Origin: Caballeronia temeraria
GTDB taxonomy: Bacteria; Pseudomonadota; Gammaproteobacteria; Burkholderiales; Burkholderiaceae
Length of the DNA stretch: 64,000 nucleotides
Direction of reading: 5' to 3'
Assembly (NCBI RefSeq): GCF_001544795.2
Contig: NZ_FCOI02000006.1
Coordinates: 212,981-276,980 of the forward strand
The position numbers were made by a program, and so were the translations under genes. Below are positions 9,277 to 18,230 of this stretch, piece by piece. The notes below the pieces were generated by a model, which saw only the letters and a list, made by a program, of their open reading frames with translations, had not been told where the DNA came from and did no database searches. Each line of letters opens with the position of its first letter. Position 1 is the stretch's first letter.

Positions 9277-10536
9277 TTACCTGCCGAGCGCAGCGTCCAG
9301 CTCAGACACGGTCTTGCGCAGCATCGCGGCCAGTGCTTCCAGAAGCGGCTCATGCTGCGCGGGCGTCTCACACGCCTGTACCGCGAGTTGGGCGCCCATG
9401 AGTTTTGCGGCAAAAACTTCGAAGGAGGCTGAGACGTCCTGCAGGGAGGCTTGAACCTTGTTCGCCGCCTCGATTGCTGCCGCCTGTTTTTTGCGTTCCG
9501 CCTCGAGCGCCTCGAGGGCGGCTTGTTCCGCGGCGATCCTTTTCTCGATTTCAGCGAGCTCGTCATTGCTCTTCTGAATGGATTCGGCGATGCTTGTGTA
9601 GCCAGCGGGGGCCGTCGGCTTGTCGACGTACTGCACATCGGGCTTGCGATTGCGCAACTCGTTGGCTTCGCGGGTGAGCCGCCCGATTTCCTTGTCCTTG
9701 TCGGCAAGGTCCTTTTCCATGTTGCTCAGACCGGCTTGCTTGCGCTTGTAGTGATCGTCCATTCGCGCAAGGTCTGCCTCGCGGTCGGAGATCTTACGAG
9801 CGCTCGCAGCCAGTTCAGTGCGTAGGTGCTTGGCCTCGCTTTCGGACACTGAGAGCGCTGTTTTTGCGTCCTGGAGTTGCGAGTGAACGTTCAAGAGTTG
9901 GATGCGTCCGTCCTCGAGCGCCGCGTCCTTCTTCTGCAGTTCGACGAGCATTCGCTTGACGTCCATGCGGGTCATGTCTGGATCCTCTTTCTTCTTAGCA
10001 AGAATCTCCGCAACCTGCTCGTCTGTGACGTGTTCCGCTGCAAGGATGTCCAGTTCGCCGACATTGAACGTGCGGATGGCTTCGGCGTTGTCTGCGAACG
10101 CTTCGTAGCAGCGCATGTATTGACGCGCCACGGAGCGCTTAAGCCCAAGCGCACTATCGAAAATCACGAAACCCAGTGACGCAGCTTTGCGCTTGATTGC
10201 GATGGTGTCACCGGCCTTCGCGATCATCACATTCTTGAGCGAGTACATCGTATTGAGCAGATGGGCGCCGATCGTTTCCAGGTCGGCCTTAATGCGAGCC
10301 CGCGCTTCCGCAACGGCCATCAGGCTTTCAATAATCTGTACCGCCAGTTCTTCGAATGCTGGATCGTCGCCTAGTGCCTTCTTGACGGCACGTGCGATAG
10401 TGTCGCGATAGGACCACTTGGGATCGTGCTTCGTGAAGATGTCGTCCAGCGCATCATTGAATTCCCCGGGGGGATTGAGGAGCGGGTGCTGGACTTTGCT
10501 CAGTTGGGTGTTCTTGGACGTCTCGCCGTTCGGCAT
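9277..10536 (-). CDS. KfrA-like coiled-coil protein with an N-terminal DNA-binding-like region
   Basis: 419 residues from MPNGETS; this start is chosen because GGAGAG precedes the ATG at 10536, while a longer frame reaching 10584 has none. Residues about 75-160 contain a helical segment (LGLKRSVARQYMRCYEAF) shared with the neighbouring 129-residue protein. Residues about 190-375 are a long heptad-rich coiled coil (Glu/Lys/Leu/Ala). A DNA-binding head with a long coiled coil is the plan of plasmid KfrA proteins, which bind their own promoter and have been linked to partition. The similarity is of architecture, not proven homology. Confidence 0.65.
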   Translation of the reverse strand: MPNGETSKNTQLSKVQHPLLNPPGEFNDALDDIFTKHDPKWSYRDTIARAVKKALGDDPAFEELAVQIIESLMAVAEARARIKADLETIGAHLLNTMYSLKNVMIAKAGDTIAIKRKAASLGFVIFDSALGLKRSVARQYMRCYEAFADNAEAIRTFNVGELDILAAEHVTDEQVAEILAKKKEDPDMTRMDVKRMLVELQKKDAALEDGRIQLLNVHSQLQDAKTALSVSESEAKHLRTELAASARKISDREADLARMDDHYKRKQAGLSNMEKDLADKDKEIGRLTREANELRNRKPDVQYVDKPTAPAGYTSIAESIQKSNDELAEIEKRIAAEQAALEALEAERKKQAAAIEAANKVQASLQDVSASFEVFAAKLMGAQLAVQACETPAQHEPLLEALAAMLRKTVSELDAALGR

Positions 10537-10627
10537 TTCTTCTCTCCAGATTTTGCAGCAGCACCACCCGGCGCTGCTCATCACACCGCAAGGGCTCTTT
10601 CGACGCGCTCGCAGTTAAGCTATTTAG

Positions 10628-11017
10628 TTAGGGGCGGGACAACAGGTCAAGGACGGTCATGGCGCTCAGGTCGAGGTCGGTGTCCTTGAATCGTTCTGCG
10701 ATGCGCATGTACTGCCGCGCGACGGAGCGAGGCATCTCAACTGCTTTCGCAAGGAAAGAGAAGCACATGGCGGCGGCTTCCTTGCGTGATTCCAACGTGT
10801 CGCCGGCGGTCGCCACCACCGCGTCTTTAATCAGGTAGAGGCATTCGGAAATGCGCGTCCCGATCGACACCAGGTCAGGCGCACCTGCGGATGAACCCCT
10901 GAGCGCAACCAGTTCAGCAGCGTGTTTAGCCAGTGCCGTGATTGTCTCGGGGGTGTGCGCTTCACCCATCACCTCTTGCGCCACATCCAAGAACTTTTTG
11001 TTCTCCGATTCGTACAT
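10628..11017 (-). CDS. Short paralogue of the coiled-coil protein's N-terminal domain
   Basis: 129 residues from MYESENKK (GAGGTTGAG before the ATG; a longer frame to 11047 has no ribosome binding site). The region VATAGDTL...RKEAAAMCF...MPRSVARQYMRI...LDLLSRP aligns with IAKAGDTI...RKAASLGFV...LKRSVARQYMRC...LDILAAE of the downstream protein. It is thus a free-standing copy of that domain without the coiled coil. Such short copies can act as co-regulators or dominant partners; that is inference. Confidence 0.65.
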   Translation of the reverse strand: MYESENKKFLDVAQEVMGEAHTPETITALAKHAAELVALRGSSAGAPDLVSIGTRISECLYLIKDAVVATAGDTLESRKEAAAMCFSFLAKAVEMPRSVARQYMRIAERFKDTDLDLSAMTVLDLLSRP

Positions 11018-11231
11018 CTCAACCTCGTATTTCGTGCAAGTAACCAATCGTAACGACCGCCTTCGGGAGTTTTTGACCGAAAGACGCTCTTTTCACCCCC
11101 TCTTTCAATCCAGATATGGAAGAGGGGCGTCGCTGCTGCGTGTTCGCAAACGTTTAACGGTCCATTCGTGAAACACTTTAGTAACAATTGGACACAAGAA
11201 ATGTAATTCGAAGCTTGCGTCTAATGAAATC

Positions 11232-11939
11232 TTATGACCAATGGGACATCCTCAATCCGGCCCTAATTGTCATCGCTTTGTGCTTTTGCAGTGCCATTTG
11301 AGAGTCGTCCGCCAGCAGGAGCACTGCTTTTTTCGCCACTTCCACGCAGATGGGCTTGGCACCTGCGAAGGCGTCTCGTTGCATGCGGAGCCACTGTCGC
11401 AAGTCGGCCGGAGCCAGCAGATCGGTTGGTAGATCGGGATCGAGCACGGCCTCGGCCGATGTGAATAACCCAGCGCCGCGCACGGGCCAGATCGGGGGCA
11501 ATTGGTCGCGGAGAAATCGCAGCTTGCTGCGGTGCTGCTCAATGGGCGAGCGCCGCTCGTCCGTCTGCCCGCTCGACGCTGAACGCGTCAGCTTTCCCGC
11601 GCGAGTGGACGGGGCGACGTGGCCCGGCCAGTGTTTCGTCTCGAAGATGAAGATGCCAAAGGGCGTCACGGCGAGGTGGTCGATCTCGGCGGTCGGATAG
11701 TCTGTGCCCGGCGCATGCTCGATCACGAGCGGCCCGTCATGGAGATAGAACTCGTTGCCGCAAAGCCTGTACAGCGTTTTTCGGAGCTCTGCCTGCGCCG
11801 CAGATTCACCGGCTGCTCCGATCGCGTCGGAACGTCGATTGAAGAGGTGGGGGCGCGAGACGGCATCTTGCTTACGGATTTTCTCGCGGCCTCGGTCGAC
11901 ACAATAGGCCCCGATGGCGACGGTGATTTCGACAAGCAT
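11232..11939 (-). CDS. NERD-domain protein (nuclease-related domain)
   Basis: 235 residues from MLVEITV (an alternative ATG lies at 11972). The NERD core is seen as GAAGESAAQAEL, then EIDHLAVTPFGIFIFETKHW with the Asp...Glu-x-Lys nuclease-like triad, and later LRFLRDQLPP. NERD domains are related to restriction-type nucleases and occur on plasmids and defence islands. No helicase or kinase domain is fused here. A TTGACA lies at 11994-11989 on the minus strand but the -10 region is weak. Confidence 0.7.
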   Translation of the reverse strand: MLVEITVAIGAYCVDRGREKIRKQDAVSRPHLFNRRSDAIGAAGESAAQAELRKTLYRLCGNEFYLHDGPLVIEHAPGTDYPTAEIDHLAVTPFGIFIFETKHWPGHVAPSTRAGKLTRSASSGQTDERRSPIEQHRSKLRFLRDQLPPIWPVRGAGLFTSAEAVLDPDLPTDLLAPADLRQWLRMQRDAFAGAKPICVEVAKKAVLLLADDSQMALQKHKAMTIRAGLRMSHWS

Positions 11940-12049
11940 GGTTGCTCGGTTGGGTTGATCTGTAACCAGCATGACACCCGCATCGCATTGTCAAGGCGCG
12001 AAAAAGCGCGATAAACAGAATGCCGTCTCGAAAGGCGGTCTGTTTTTGC

Positions 12050-12122
12050 GAGCTTTCGCCTGCACGGGCTTGCCCGCTTCGCGTACATTCAATTTCATCC
12101 CCGCGTCCTGGACGCATCGACG
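12050..12122 (+). promoter_or_regulatory. Shared promoter-leader module, copy 1 (SSB-primase operon)
   Basis: GAGCTTTC at 12050-12057 lies exactly 34 bp before the -10 box TACATT (12084-12089). The predicted transcript start is near 12097. The leader begins ATCCCCGCG and folds GCGTC-CTG-GACGC (12103-12115), followed by ATCGACG. It is one of six copies in the window and reads toward the gene at 12320. Confidence 0.7.
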
Positions 12123-12319
12123 AAAAGCATCGCGATAGGTATTGCGACCGCTCAATCTCCCTTTCTTCCGCATAGAGCTGCTCCCGCCACGCTTTATCGA
12201 GCCGTGACGAAAGCGTCTCTCCGCGCGCCGTTTTTCCCTGCTCAATCGAGCATCGAAAACCATCCAGCGCTTTACTGGCTGGACATCCCCCTTGTGCGTC
12301 AGTTTTTCTGGAGAGAAAA

Positions 12320-12619
12320 ATGCCGAAGCAGTTGGTCTTCAAGGCGATCAAATCGCCCGCTTGGTTGGTCGCTGTGTGTTTTGCGTTGTGGTTCGCGGCG
12401 CACTCCTTCTTTGCGTTTCTGTTCGTCTCCTTCGCCGTTGCCACATGGATCAACCGATTCATCAAGGCCTCGTTGAAGGAAGACAGAGTGGAAGAAGCGA
12501 AAGCGTCACCGACTGCTACTGCTTCGCCGGTTCCGGCAGAAGAGAAGGTCACGCCTATCAAGCGTCAGTACGCGAAATCCGCAGTGGTCATTCCACTCAA
12601 GACAGGCACCGACGACTAG
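12320..12619 (+). CDS. Small membrane protein, first gene of the SSB-primase operon
   Basis: 99 residues with a strong ribosome binding site (GGAGAG, 5 bp before the ATG). A hydrophobic region covers about residues 12-43 (one long or two short membrane segments), followed by a basic amphipathic stretch and a polar cytoplasmic-type tail. It sits about 220 bp downstream of the shared promoter-leader. No family recognised. Confidence 0.65.
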   Translation: MPKQLVFKAIKSPAWLVAVCFALWFAAHSFFAFLFVSFAVATWINRFIKASLKEDRVEEAKASPTATASPVPAEEKVTPIKRQYAKSAVVIPLKTGTDD

Positions 12620-12637
12620 TCGCTACGCCTGAACGTC

Positions 12638-12662
12638 AAGACCGCCCCTCACGGGCGGTCTT
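12638..12662 (+). other. Strong intercistronic hairpin
   Basis: A perfect 10-bp stem AAGACCGCCC / GGGCGGTCTT with a 5-nt loop follows the stop codon of the membrane gene. It lacks a T-run on the plus strand. A second hairpin (AACGGGA / TCCCGTT) follows. Could be an mRNA stabiliser or weak terminator. Confidence 0.6.
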
Positions 12663-12729
12663 GATCCTCACCCCCAACGGGAAATCCTCCCGTTGCGGGC
12701 ATGGGTTTCCCGTTCATTCGGAGATTCCC

Positions 12730-13164
12730 ATGCATACGGAAGTCGCAGCATGGCAACTGGACATGTTCGACGCGCCCCCGGCGCCGGTCACCCGTGTTCA
12801 GGCCAAGCCAGATCCCTTGCCCGATCCGCAGTTCTGGAGTGAGGCGGTGACAAACAAGATGGTCGACGCGCTGATCAGTCTGGCGACCGACAGCCGGCGC
12901 GGCGACAACATGCCCGAGTCGCTGATGGACTGCGCCGCATTGTTCAGCGAGCGACTCAAAAACAGAAAGAAACTCGATCTCGAAGACTACCGGGCGACGC
13001 TCGGGTGGGTCATGGAGTTCTGGAACGGCGCAGTGCCGTACCGATTCGTCTGCCAGATCAACGGCGTCGATCCTGAAATCCTGCAAGACGTAATATTGAG
13101 TAACCCGCTGCTCAAGCGCGACATGGAAGAGGTTCGTCGCGACAGTTTCGGCACCCTGTTGTAG
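12730..13164 (+). CDS. Conserved-looking hypothetical protein
   Basis: 144 residues starting MHTEVAAWQL. Mostly helical and acidic, soluble, with no motif recognised. The ATG at 12730 follows CGGAG and a leader hairpin; longer in-frame extensions overlap the upstream gene and have no ribosome binding site. Position between a membrane protein gene and the SSB region suggests a plasmid-maintenance role. Confidence 0.55.
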   Translation: MHTEVAAWQLDMFDAPPAPVTRVQAKPDPLPDPQFWSEAVTNKMVDALISLATDSRRGDNMPESLMDCAALFSERLKNRKKLDLEDYRATLGWVMEFWNGAVPYRFVCQINGVDPEILQDVILSNPLLKRDMEEVRRDSFGTLL

Positions 13165-13173
13165 GAGACCAGC

Positions 13174-13980
13174 ATGAGCACATTTACCTTCGGGCGGATG
13201 CTCGGCAGTCTCTTCGGCACCGCGTCCCCGGCGCAACCACGACCGGATGCACGCTCGAGTGCGCAACCGGCTCCCGTTGTCGTTGGGCAAGGTGCGCGCA
13301 ATGAGCGTCACGTCAACGTTGCCGGCCAAGCCATGCTCTTTCGCGATGAGGGAGGCGTGGTTGTCCAGTTCCTCCCGGCATTCGACTTCGAACTCAAGCA
13401 AACCGCCGTCGGCATGAAGTTGATGCCATCACTCGCGCCGCACTGGGAAGTACTGCGTGAGCACACCGGCACGCTGACGGATGCGATCGCCACAGCGATC
13501 AGGGAAGCTCAGCCAACTGAGTTTGAAGCGGGGGCAGCCTTGTCTGCGCGCAAGCGGTCCGAGCCGGCGTCCCAACAATTACGCCAGCGCGACGATGCGA
13601 TCGTGGACGCTGTCGTATCGGCTCCAGCCGCCCAGGCAAGCGAAGCACACAGCGGAGCACCTAAACGGACCGAGCGCCCCCGATACGGCGTGTTGAAAGA
13701 GTGGGGCGAAAAGGAGTTTCCCGATGGCAAGCGCCCCGGGAAAACCTACGAGTCGTTCTGCATCACGCTTCAGCACCGCGGCGGAACTGATGTCGTGCAA
13801 GGCGAGGGCCTTCGCGACGCGATCGCGGAAGCGAATTGCAGAGTCGGTGATCGTGTAGAAGTCAGGCGCGTTGGCAAAACCAAGGTGCCCGCTGTTGATA
13901 AACGTGGAAGACCGAAGCTCGATTCCAGCGGCGCGCAAGTGCTGTGGGACAAGTGGCTGTGGTCCATCAAAAAATCTTAA
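13174..13980 (+). CDS. Hypothetical protein with a C-terminal domain found on plasmid relaxases and primases
   Basis: 268 residues. The N-terminal 170 residues are low in motifs. The C-terminal part ([53 protein letters not shown]) resembles the small beta-rich domain often attached to TraI-type relaxases, TraC primases and ArdC-like proteins, usually written as a ligand- or nucleic-acid-associated tail. It lies 10 bp before ssb with an AGGAG-type site before ssb, so it probably works with ssDNA. The resemblance is from memory of the pattern and is not checked by alignment. Confidence 0.5.
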   Translation: MSTFTFGRMLGSLFGTASPAQPRPDARSSAQPAPVVVGQGARNERHVNVAGQAMLFRDEGGVVVQFLPAFDFELKQTAVGMKLMPSLAPHWEVLREHTGTLTDAIATAIREAQPTEFEAGAALSARKRSEPASQQLRQRDDAIVDAVVSAPAAQASEAHSGAPKRTERPRYGVLKEWGEKEFPDGKRPGKTYESFCITLQHRGGTDVVQGEGLRDAIAEANCRVGDRVEVRRVGKTKVPAVDKRGRPKLDSSGAQVLWDKWLWSIKKS

Positions 13981-13990
13981 GGAGCCTCTC

Positions 13991-14521
13991 ATGGCATCAG
14001 TAAACAAGGTCATTCTCGTGGGCAACCTCGGGGCTGATCCCGAAACGCGCTACCTGCCGAGCGGCGACGCGGTGGCCAATATCCGACTGGCAACGACCGA
14101 CCGTTACAAGGACAAGTCCTCCGGCGAGATGAAGGAGTTGACCGAGTGGCATCGCGTGTCGTTCTTCGGCCGGCTGGCCGAGATCGTCAACGAGTATCTG
14201 AAGAAAGGCTCATCGGTGTACGTCGAAGGCAGAATCCGCACACGCAAGTGGACGGATCAAGCTGGACAGGAGCGGTATTCGACCGAGATCGTCGCGGACC
14301 AGATGCAGATGCTCGGTGGTCGAGCAGCTGGCGAGCGAGGCGCATCGAGCGCAGACGACTTCGAGTCGCCGCGATCGCAGCGTCAGGGTCGCCAGGAGAA
14401 TGGTCGACCGGCTTCCGGCGGTTCGGCTCCGGCCGCTTCGACGGCGCGTGCGCCGCAATCGTCCGGCTCTTTCGGCGGCGGCGGTGGATTCGCAGATATG
14501 GACGACGATATTCCGTTCTGA
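13991..14521 (+). CDS. ssb: Single-stranded DNA-binding protein
   Basis: 176 residues. The OB-fold starts [18 protein letters not shown] and continues with [15 protein letters not shown] and [15 protein letters not shown], all typical of bacterial SSB. A Gly/Ser-rich linker follows and the protein ends in DDDIPF, the acidic tip that recruits partner proteins. Plasmid SSBs protect ssDNA during conjugation and support replication. The primase gene follows in the same operon. AAGGAG precedes the ATG. Confidence 0.95.
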   Translation: MASVNKVILVGNLGADPETRYLPSGDAVANIRLATTDRYKDKSSGEMKELTEWHRVSFFGRLAEIVNEYLKKGSSVYVEGRIRTRKWTDQAGQERYSTEIVADQMQMLGGRAAGERGASSADDFESPRSQRQGRQENGRPASGGSAPAASTARAPQSSGSFGGGGGFADMDDDIPF

Positions 14522-14765
14522 CCATATTTAATGGGTCGTGAATGGGCTGCGATCTAATCCCGTAGCCTCTCACCTTCTTTCCCGTAACACCTCACCTCAC
14601 CTTCGTCGTTCTGTCCGGCCCCCTTGGGCCGGCGGAACCGCGAAGCGTCCGTTTCTCCTCGCGCGGTCCGCGTATCAATCTTTTTTGCGCACCACCTCTG
14701 CTGAAAAAAGCCGTTAGCCGCGATCTTGCGCGTGCACGGACGGTTTTTTTGAGCACGGTTTCACC

Positions 14766-14784
14766 GCCTGTTCAGGCATCGACC
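14766..14784 (+). promoter_or_regulatory. Internal copy of the hairpin-ATCGACC leader element
   Basis: GCCTG-TT-CAGGC followed by ATCGACC, 27 bp before the primase start. Neither the GAGCTTTC box nor a -10 box is seen upstream; instead a T-run (CGGTTTTTTTGAG, 14741-14753) precedes it. The rest of the 289-bp gap (14522-14810) holds pyrimidine-rich sequence and small hairpins but no gene. Confidence 0.5.
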
Positions 14785-14810
14785 TCAACCGCACCACTAC
14801 GGAGTGACAA

Positions 14811-15896
14811 ATGAATGCAAAGAGACTCAAGCTGTCCCCGGAACAGTGGGTTACGTTGCTCCACAAGTATGGAGTGCCGGAAAGCTCACTGACCGGGAAG
14901 AGCGGATCGTGTCCCATCTGCGGCGGTAACGACCGCTTCACTTACGACAACAAACGCGGCCGTGGCGATTGGGTATGCCGCAAATGCAACAACGGTGACC
15001 CCAAAGCCGGCGACGGGTTTGAGCTCATCTGCAAGGTAGCGGGCATGAGCTTCCGTGAATTGATGCTCGAGCTCGAAGGTGGATCGCTTGCTGAGGCTCG
15101 ACAGTGTCGAGCGCAGCAGGCGGCGGCCCCGGCTCCCGGCCGAAAAGTCGATCCCGAATGGGCGCGCAAGCGGCTCGAGTCAATGTGGGATCGCGCGACG
15201 CTCATCGGATCCGATGGATTGGTGCCGCGCTATTTGCGCGCGCGGGTTCCGGGTCTGACGGCGCCGCCGTCGCAGGCTCTGCGCCAAGCGATGCTCGACT
15301 ATCGGCACGAGAAGAAGGTGATCGGCCAGTGGCCGGGCATCATCGCTCGCTTTACGCTGCCGGACGGCCGCCTTGGCACACTGCACCGGACGTTCCTCGA
15401 ACGCTCGACGGTGGCGAAGGCGACGATTGTCACTAACGATGGCGAGATCCTACCGGCCAAATTGAACGACGTGACGCTTCACAAGCTCAACGGCGGCGCA
15501 GTCCGGCTGATGGATCCGGTCGATGGCGAGATCGGGGTAGCTGAAGGTCTCGAAACAGCGTATGCCGCTCACATGCAATTCGGCGTGCCGACGTGGTACT
15601 GCCTGAATCGCATCCTGCTTGCGGATTTTGTGGTGCCGGACGGGCTCGGCATCCGCGTGGTTCACATCTTTGCAGACTTCGACGCTATCGATCCTCGTAC
15701 AGGCAAGTCGCCTGGGGTCGATGCCGCGTTGAAGCTTGCTAAGCGGCTGCGTGCCGAAGGGTACACGGCTGTGATTCATCGTCCGAAGAAGCGGGAAACC
15801 GACTTCGCGGATGAGTGGTTGGTTTGCCGCGGTATGAAGCGTGCCGCATCGAAGTTGCCTGTTCGAAATTTGCAGCGGGAAGCCGCTCACGTTTGA
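14811..15896 (+). CDS. DNA primase with zinc ribbon and TOPRIM domain (TraC / P4-type)
   Basis: 361 residues. The N-terminal zinc ribbon has C34/C37 (CPICGG) and C56/C59 (CRKC) as in phage P4-type and plasmid primases. A TOPRIM region in the C-terminal half shows VAEGLETAYAAH, VVHIFADFDAID and a Lys/Arg-rich DNA-contact end. These enzymes make RNA primers on the lagging strand or on transferred ssDNA. No helicase domain is attached. It lies downstream of ssb in the same direction, consistent with a DNA-processing operon. Confidence 0.85.
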   Translation: MNAKRLKLSPEQWVTLLHKYGVPESSLTGKSGSCPICGGNDRFTYDNKRGRGDWVCRKCNNGDPKAGDGFELICKVAGMSFRELMLELEGGSLAEARQCRAQQAAAPAPGRKVDPEWARKRLESMWDRATLIGSDGLVPRYLRARVPGLTAPPSQALRQAMLDYRHEKKVIGQWPGIIARFTLPDGRLGTLHRTFLERSTVAKATIVTNDGEILPAKLNDVTLHKLNGGAVRLMDPVDGEIGVAEGLETAYAAHMQFGVPTWYCLNRILLADFVVPDGLGIRVVHIFADFDAIDPRTGKSPGVDAALKLAKRLRAEGYTAVIHRPKKRETDFADEWLVCRGMKRAASKLPVRNLQREAAHV

Positions 15897-15999
15897 TTGT
15901 TCGCGGCGCTTGCGCCGCTAACTGTAACTTTCGCCCGGTGGGGATTCGTCCCCACCCGGGGCCGCAATCCGTCCGAGCTATTCCAATGGAGAAACGGAA

Positions 16000-16224
16000 A
16001 TGAGCTTCAGCATGATTGTCGGCCGCTACAAGATTGTCGCAACCTCCGGCGTGGAGAATGGTTCCGTGAGAGTCGGCAAGTCCGAAGCCGAGGCGTACGA
16101 CGTTATCGATCGCGGGCAGCGCGGTAACGCTCGAATCGAGAAGCAGGGTGTCACACTCGACACCGCATGGTTCTATTGCATTCGCCGACAGGCGAGCGCA
16201 CAAGGGGTGTCGTTGCTGCACTGA
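16000..16224 (+). CDS. 74-residue hypothetical protein, last gene of the SSB-primase operon
   Basis: Begins MSFSMIVGRYKIVATSG; beta-rich, mixed charge, no motif recognised. GGAGAAACGGAA precedes the ATG at 16000. The 103-bp gap before it carries two strong hairpins (GCGGCGC/GCGCCGC and CCCGGTGGGG/CCCCACCCGGG). A strong terminator follows. Confidence 0.6.
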   Translation: MSFSMIVGRYKIVATSGVENGSVRVGKSEAEAYDVIDRGQRGNARIEKQGVTLDTAWFYCIRRQASAQGVSLLH

Positions 16225-16240
16225 GCACACCATTAAGACA

Positions 16241-16270
16241 AAACCCAGCCGATTGGCTGGGTTTTTTTTT
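16241..16270 (+). terminator. Strong terminator ending the SSB-primase operon
   Basis: A 9-bp stem AACCCAGCC / GGCTGGGTT with a GATT loop is followed by a T-run; it also closes the minus-strand genes at 16285 poorly, since the A-run on the other side is short. Confidence 0.9.
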
Positions 16271-16284
16271 TGCTCGCGCGCGTG

Positions 16285-16521
16285 TCAGTACTTGAATAAC
16301 ACGTGGTATCTCAACACCCACCGCAGCACAAAGAAGGTCACTTTGAGCAACGGAACGAGAATGCCGACCGCCCATAGCAAGCCGAACAACGACCCGAAGC
16401 ACAACGTCTCGCTGAAACCGTTCTTCGGCAGGTGCACCGAAACGAAGGCGAGCAAGAAGAGGGCGAGCGCGATCAGCACGCGACGCGTGACGAAGGGGAG
16501 GGCCACGAACTTAGCGTGCAT
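16285..16521 (-). CDS. Small polytopic membrane protein
   Basis: 78 residues from MHAKFVALP. Three hydrophobic segments cover most of the chain (about 10-28, 37-52, 53-68). The start overlaps the end of the upstream gene by 11 bp, which suggests translational coupling. Function unknown. Confidence 0.55.
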   Translation of the reverse strand: MHAKFVALPFVTRRVLIALALFLLAFVSVHLPKNGFSETLCFGSLFGLLWAVGILVPLLKVTFFVLRWVLRYHVLFKY

Positions 16522-16663
16522 CGTCAGCTCCTTTCCTGTAGGCAATGAATGCGCGGTGAAACAGGTAGGCGGCCTCACACGCGGCGAGTGCGCCAGCAAC
16601 GAACACCCACATGCGGGCAGCGCGGGTCCAGTCTAGTTGCATGATAGTTTCGAGAAGGGTCAT
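16511..16663 (-). CDS. 50-residue membrane protein
   Basis: MTLLETIMQ start with GGAG 9 bp upstream. One membrane segment at about residues 17-36 (MWVFVAGALAACEAAYLF) and a basic tail. Overlaps the next gene by 11 bp. A minus-strand TTGACT at 16739-16734 could be its -35 box. Confidence 0.55.
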   Translation of the reverse strand: MTLLETIMQLDWTRAARMWVFVAGALAACEAAYLFHRAFIAYRKGADDAR

Positions 16664-16816
16664 GTACAAATCTCCGTAGCGTTGTAGGTCGTGTCGTTCG
16701 ACCCATGAACCCATCATGGCATGCACGCGTTAAAGTCAAGGCGCCCCTCGGAATGAATGACGGCGACCGCGCTCGATATGCAAGATATGCGAGACACGTG
16801 TCGCCGTGATCGAGTT

Positions 16817-17176
16817 TCAGAAATCGCCGAGCTTATCTGCGAGGAACGCGTAGTCGAACTGTCCTTCTTCTTCGTTGGAAGTCGCCGGTTTCAGGGGTCC
16901 GTGATCGGCTCGGGCGCTTGGATGATCGGGGACCGCAATTGAGTCAGCCGCGCTCGATGCCGGAGTGTCTCGATCCGTGTTGCCCCCGTCATTGTTGACG
17001 GAGCCCGCCGAAGGTGAGGTATGGGCCGGCGCGAAGCTTCCGCGCAATGCGTCCTCGGCAAGGCGCTTGAGCAGCGCGGCGCGCTGCCTTGGGTTGGAGA
17101 CGGCGGTCAGTGCCTTAAACAACGTGGGCGTGACGGCCTCGCTAATCGTGATCTTGACCTCCAATGATCCCATCAT
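16817..17176 (-). CDS. Partner protein of the ParM/StbA-like ATPase
   Basis: 119 residues. The first 45 residues (LEVKITISEAV...RQRAALLKRLAEDALRG) could form a short beta strand plus helices, as in small ribbon-helix-helix adaptor proteins such as StbB/ParR; the rest is disordered and ends in an aromatic/acidic tail (FDYAFLADKLGDF). Its ATG overlaps the stop of the actin-like gene by a few bases (ATGATG), so the two are translated together. An adaptor role in partition is inferred from this coupling. Confidence 0.6.
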   Translation of the reverse strand: MMGSLEVKITISEAVTPTLFKALTAVSNPRQRAALLKRLAEDALRGSFAPAHTSPSAGSVNNDGGNTDRDTPASSAADSIAVPDHPSARADHGPLKPATSNEEEGQFDYAFLADKLGDF

Positions 17177-18195
17177 GCAGCAACGCCCTCCTTACGCGGC
17201 TTCTCGCGCATCATCGCCACTTCTCCGGCCGCGAAAAAGCCCTTGACGTTCGAGAAGCTCGGATTCGACATCATGTCGATCCGGGTACTAGGAAATTCCG
17301 CGCGAATGGTCGATGCGTAGAGTGCGGCACCGCCCCCGGTTAGAACGATCGAGCGGAGATCTTCGGTGTGGCCGATGTGGTTGTGAATGATCTTCACGGT
17401 GCCGTCGATGACAGGCTGCGACTCGGCGCGATAGGGCGCGAGATCGATATCCTGTCCGGCGAGCAGGTATTTCTTGCCCTCACGTACTGCCTTGTCGATG
17501 CGTTCGATTCCATCGGGCGACGCCTTGAGCTTCGCCTTGATGCGCTCTGCGATTTTCTGGAAATAATGCGAGGCGCCGCTCTGATGCCCACCGCTGCGGC
17601 GCTCGTCCATTGTGAGGCCGGTCGCGACGACCCAGTCGGTCGTGAAATATCCGACGTCGATGATCAGATGAGGGTTCTCCTGGTCGAACTCGTGGTATTT
17701 CGTGAAGTTCACGAGCGCGCCGATTGGCTGCGGCAGGACCATCACCCGGCCGACGGTGACTTGAGTGTTGCCGAAATCCAGTTTACCAGTGAAGGTTTGG
17801 CGAAGGTGTTCCGCGTACTTGTGGAAGTTCTTGACGGGCAGGCCCAGCACCATCCGGTCCACGGAGTCGATATTCGCAAAGTGGAAGGCTCCGCCCAGCA
17901 GCGCTGCGTAGCTATCGGTGGTGCAGTAGTTATCGGCCAGCGTGCCGCCTGCGTCGCCGTTGCGCGAACTCAACGGCACACCGGGTCCGACCTCGTAGGT
18001 CTTGCCATTCCATTCGATCGCTACGGTCTTCGGGACGGTCAACAGCCCTTGGCTCTCGATAGCGATCGTTTGTTCCTGGTAAGTCGGGGTGAGCGATGGG
18101 AAGATCAGGGTTGCGACCTCCGAGCCGTTTCGGAAAGCGACCTTCGTATTACCGTAGCCGACGTCGACGGCGAAGACTGCTGCGTGCGATTTCAT
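17173..18195 (-). CDS. Actin-like ATPase, ParM/StbA family (PRTRC protein D type)
   Basis: 340 residues from MKSHAAVF; start chosen for GGAGAGAGA directly before the ATG. Actin-fold signatures: phosphate-1 loop DVGYGNTK at 11-18, LIIDVGYFTTDW (phosphate-2) in the middle, VLTGGGAALYA (adenosine) near the end. Such proteins form filaments that push plasmid copies apart, or act as regulators. In other plasmids a protein of this type (PRTRC system protein D) accompanies the PRTRC cassette, which here begins 17 kb away. Which of ParM or PRTRC-D fits best needs a profile search. Confidence 0.8.
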   Translation of the reverse strand: MKSHAAVFAVDVGYGNTKVAFRNGSEVATLIFPSLTPTYQEQTIAIESQGLLTVPKTVAIEWNGKTYEVGPGVPLSSRNGDAGGTLADNYCTTDSYAALLGGAFHFANIDSVDRMVLGLPVKNFHKYAEHLRQTFTGKLDFGNTQVTVGRVMVLPQPIGALVNFTKYHEFDQENPHLIIDVGYFTTDWVVATGLTMDERRSGGHQSGASHYFQKIAERIKAKLKASPDGIERIDKAVREGKKYLLAGQDIDLAPYRAESQPVIDGTVKIIHNHIGHTEDLRSIVLTGGGAALYASTIRAEFPSTRIDMMSNPSFSNVKGFFAAGEVAMMREKPRKEGVAA

Positions 18196-18230
18196 TCTCT
18201 CTCCAGAGTGTGTCATGTTCAATTCGCGTT

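Noticed and set aside
11991..12263. 90-residue minus-strand frame between the NERD gene and the SSB operon
   Set aside because: It overlaps promoter-leader copy 1 on the other strand and lacks a ribosome binding site.
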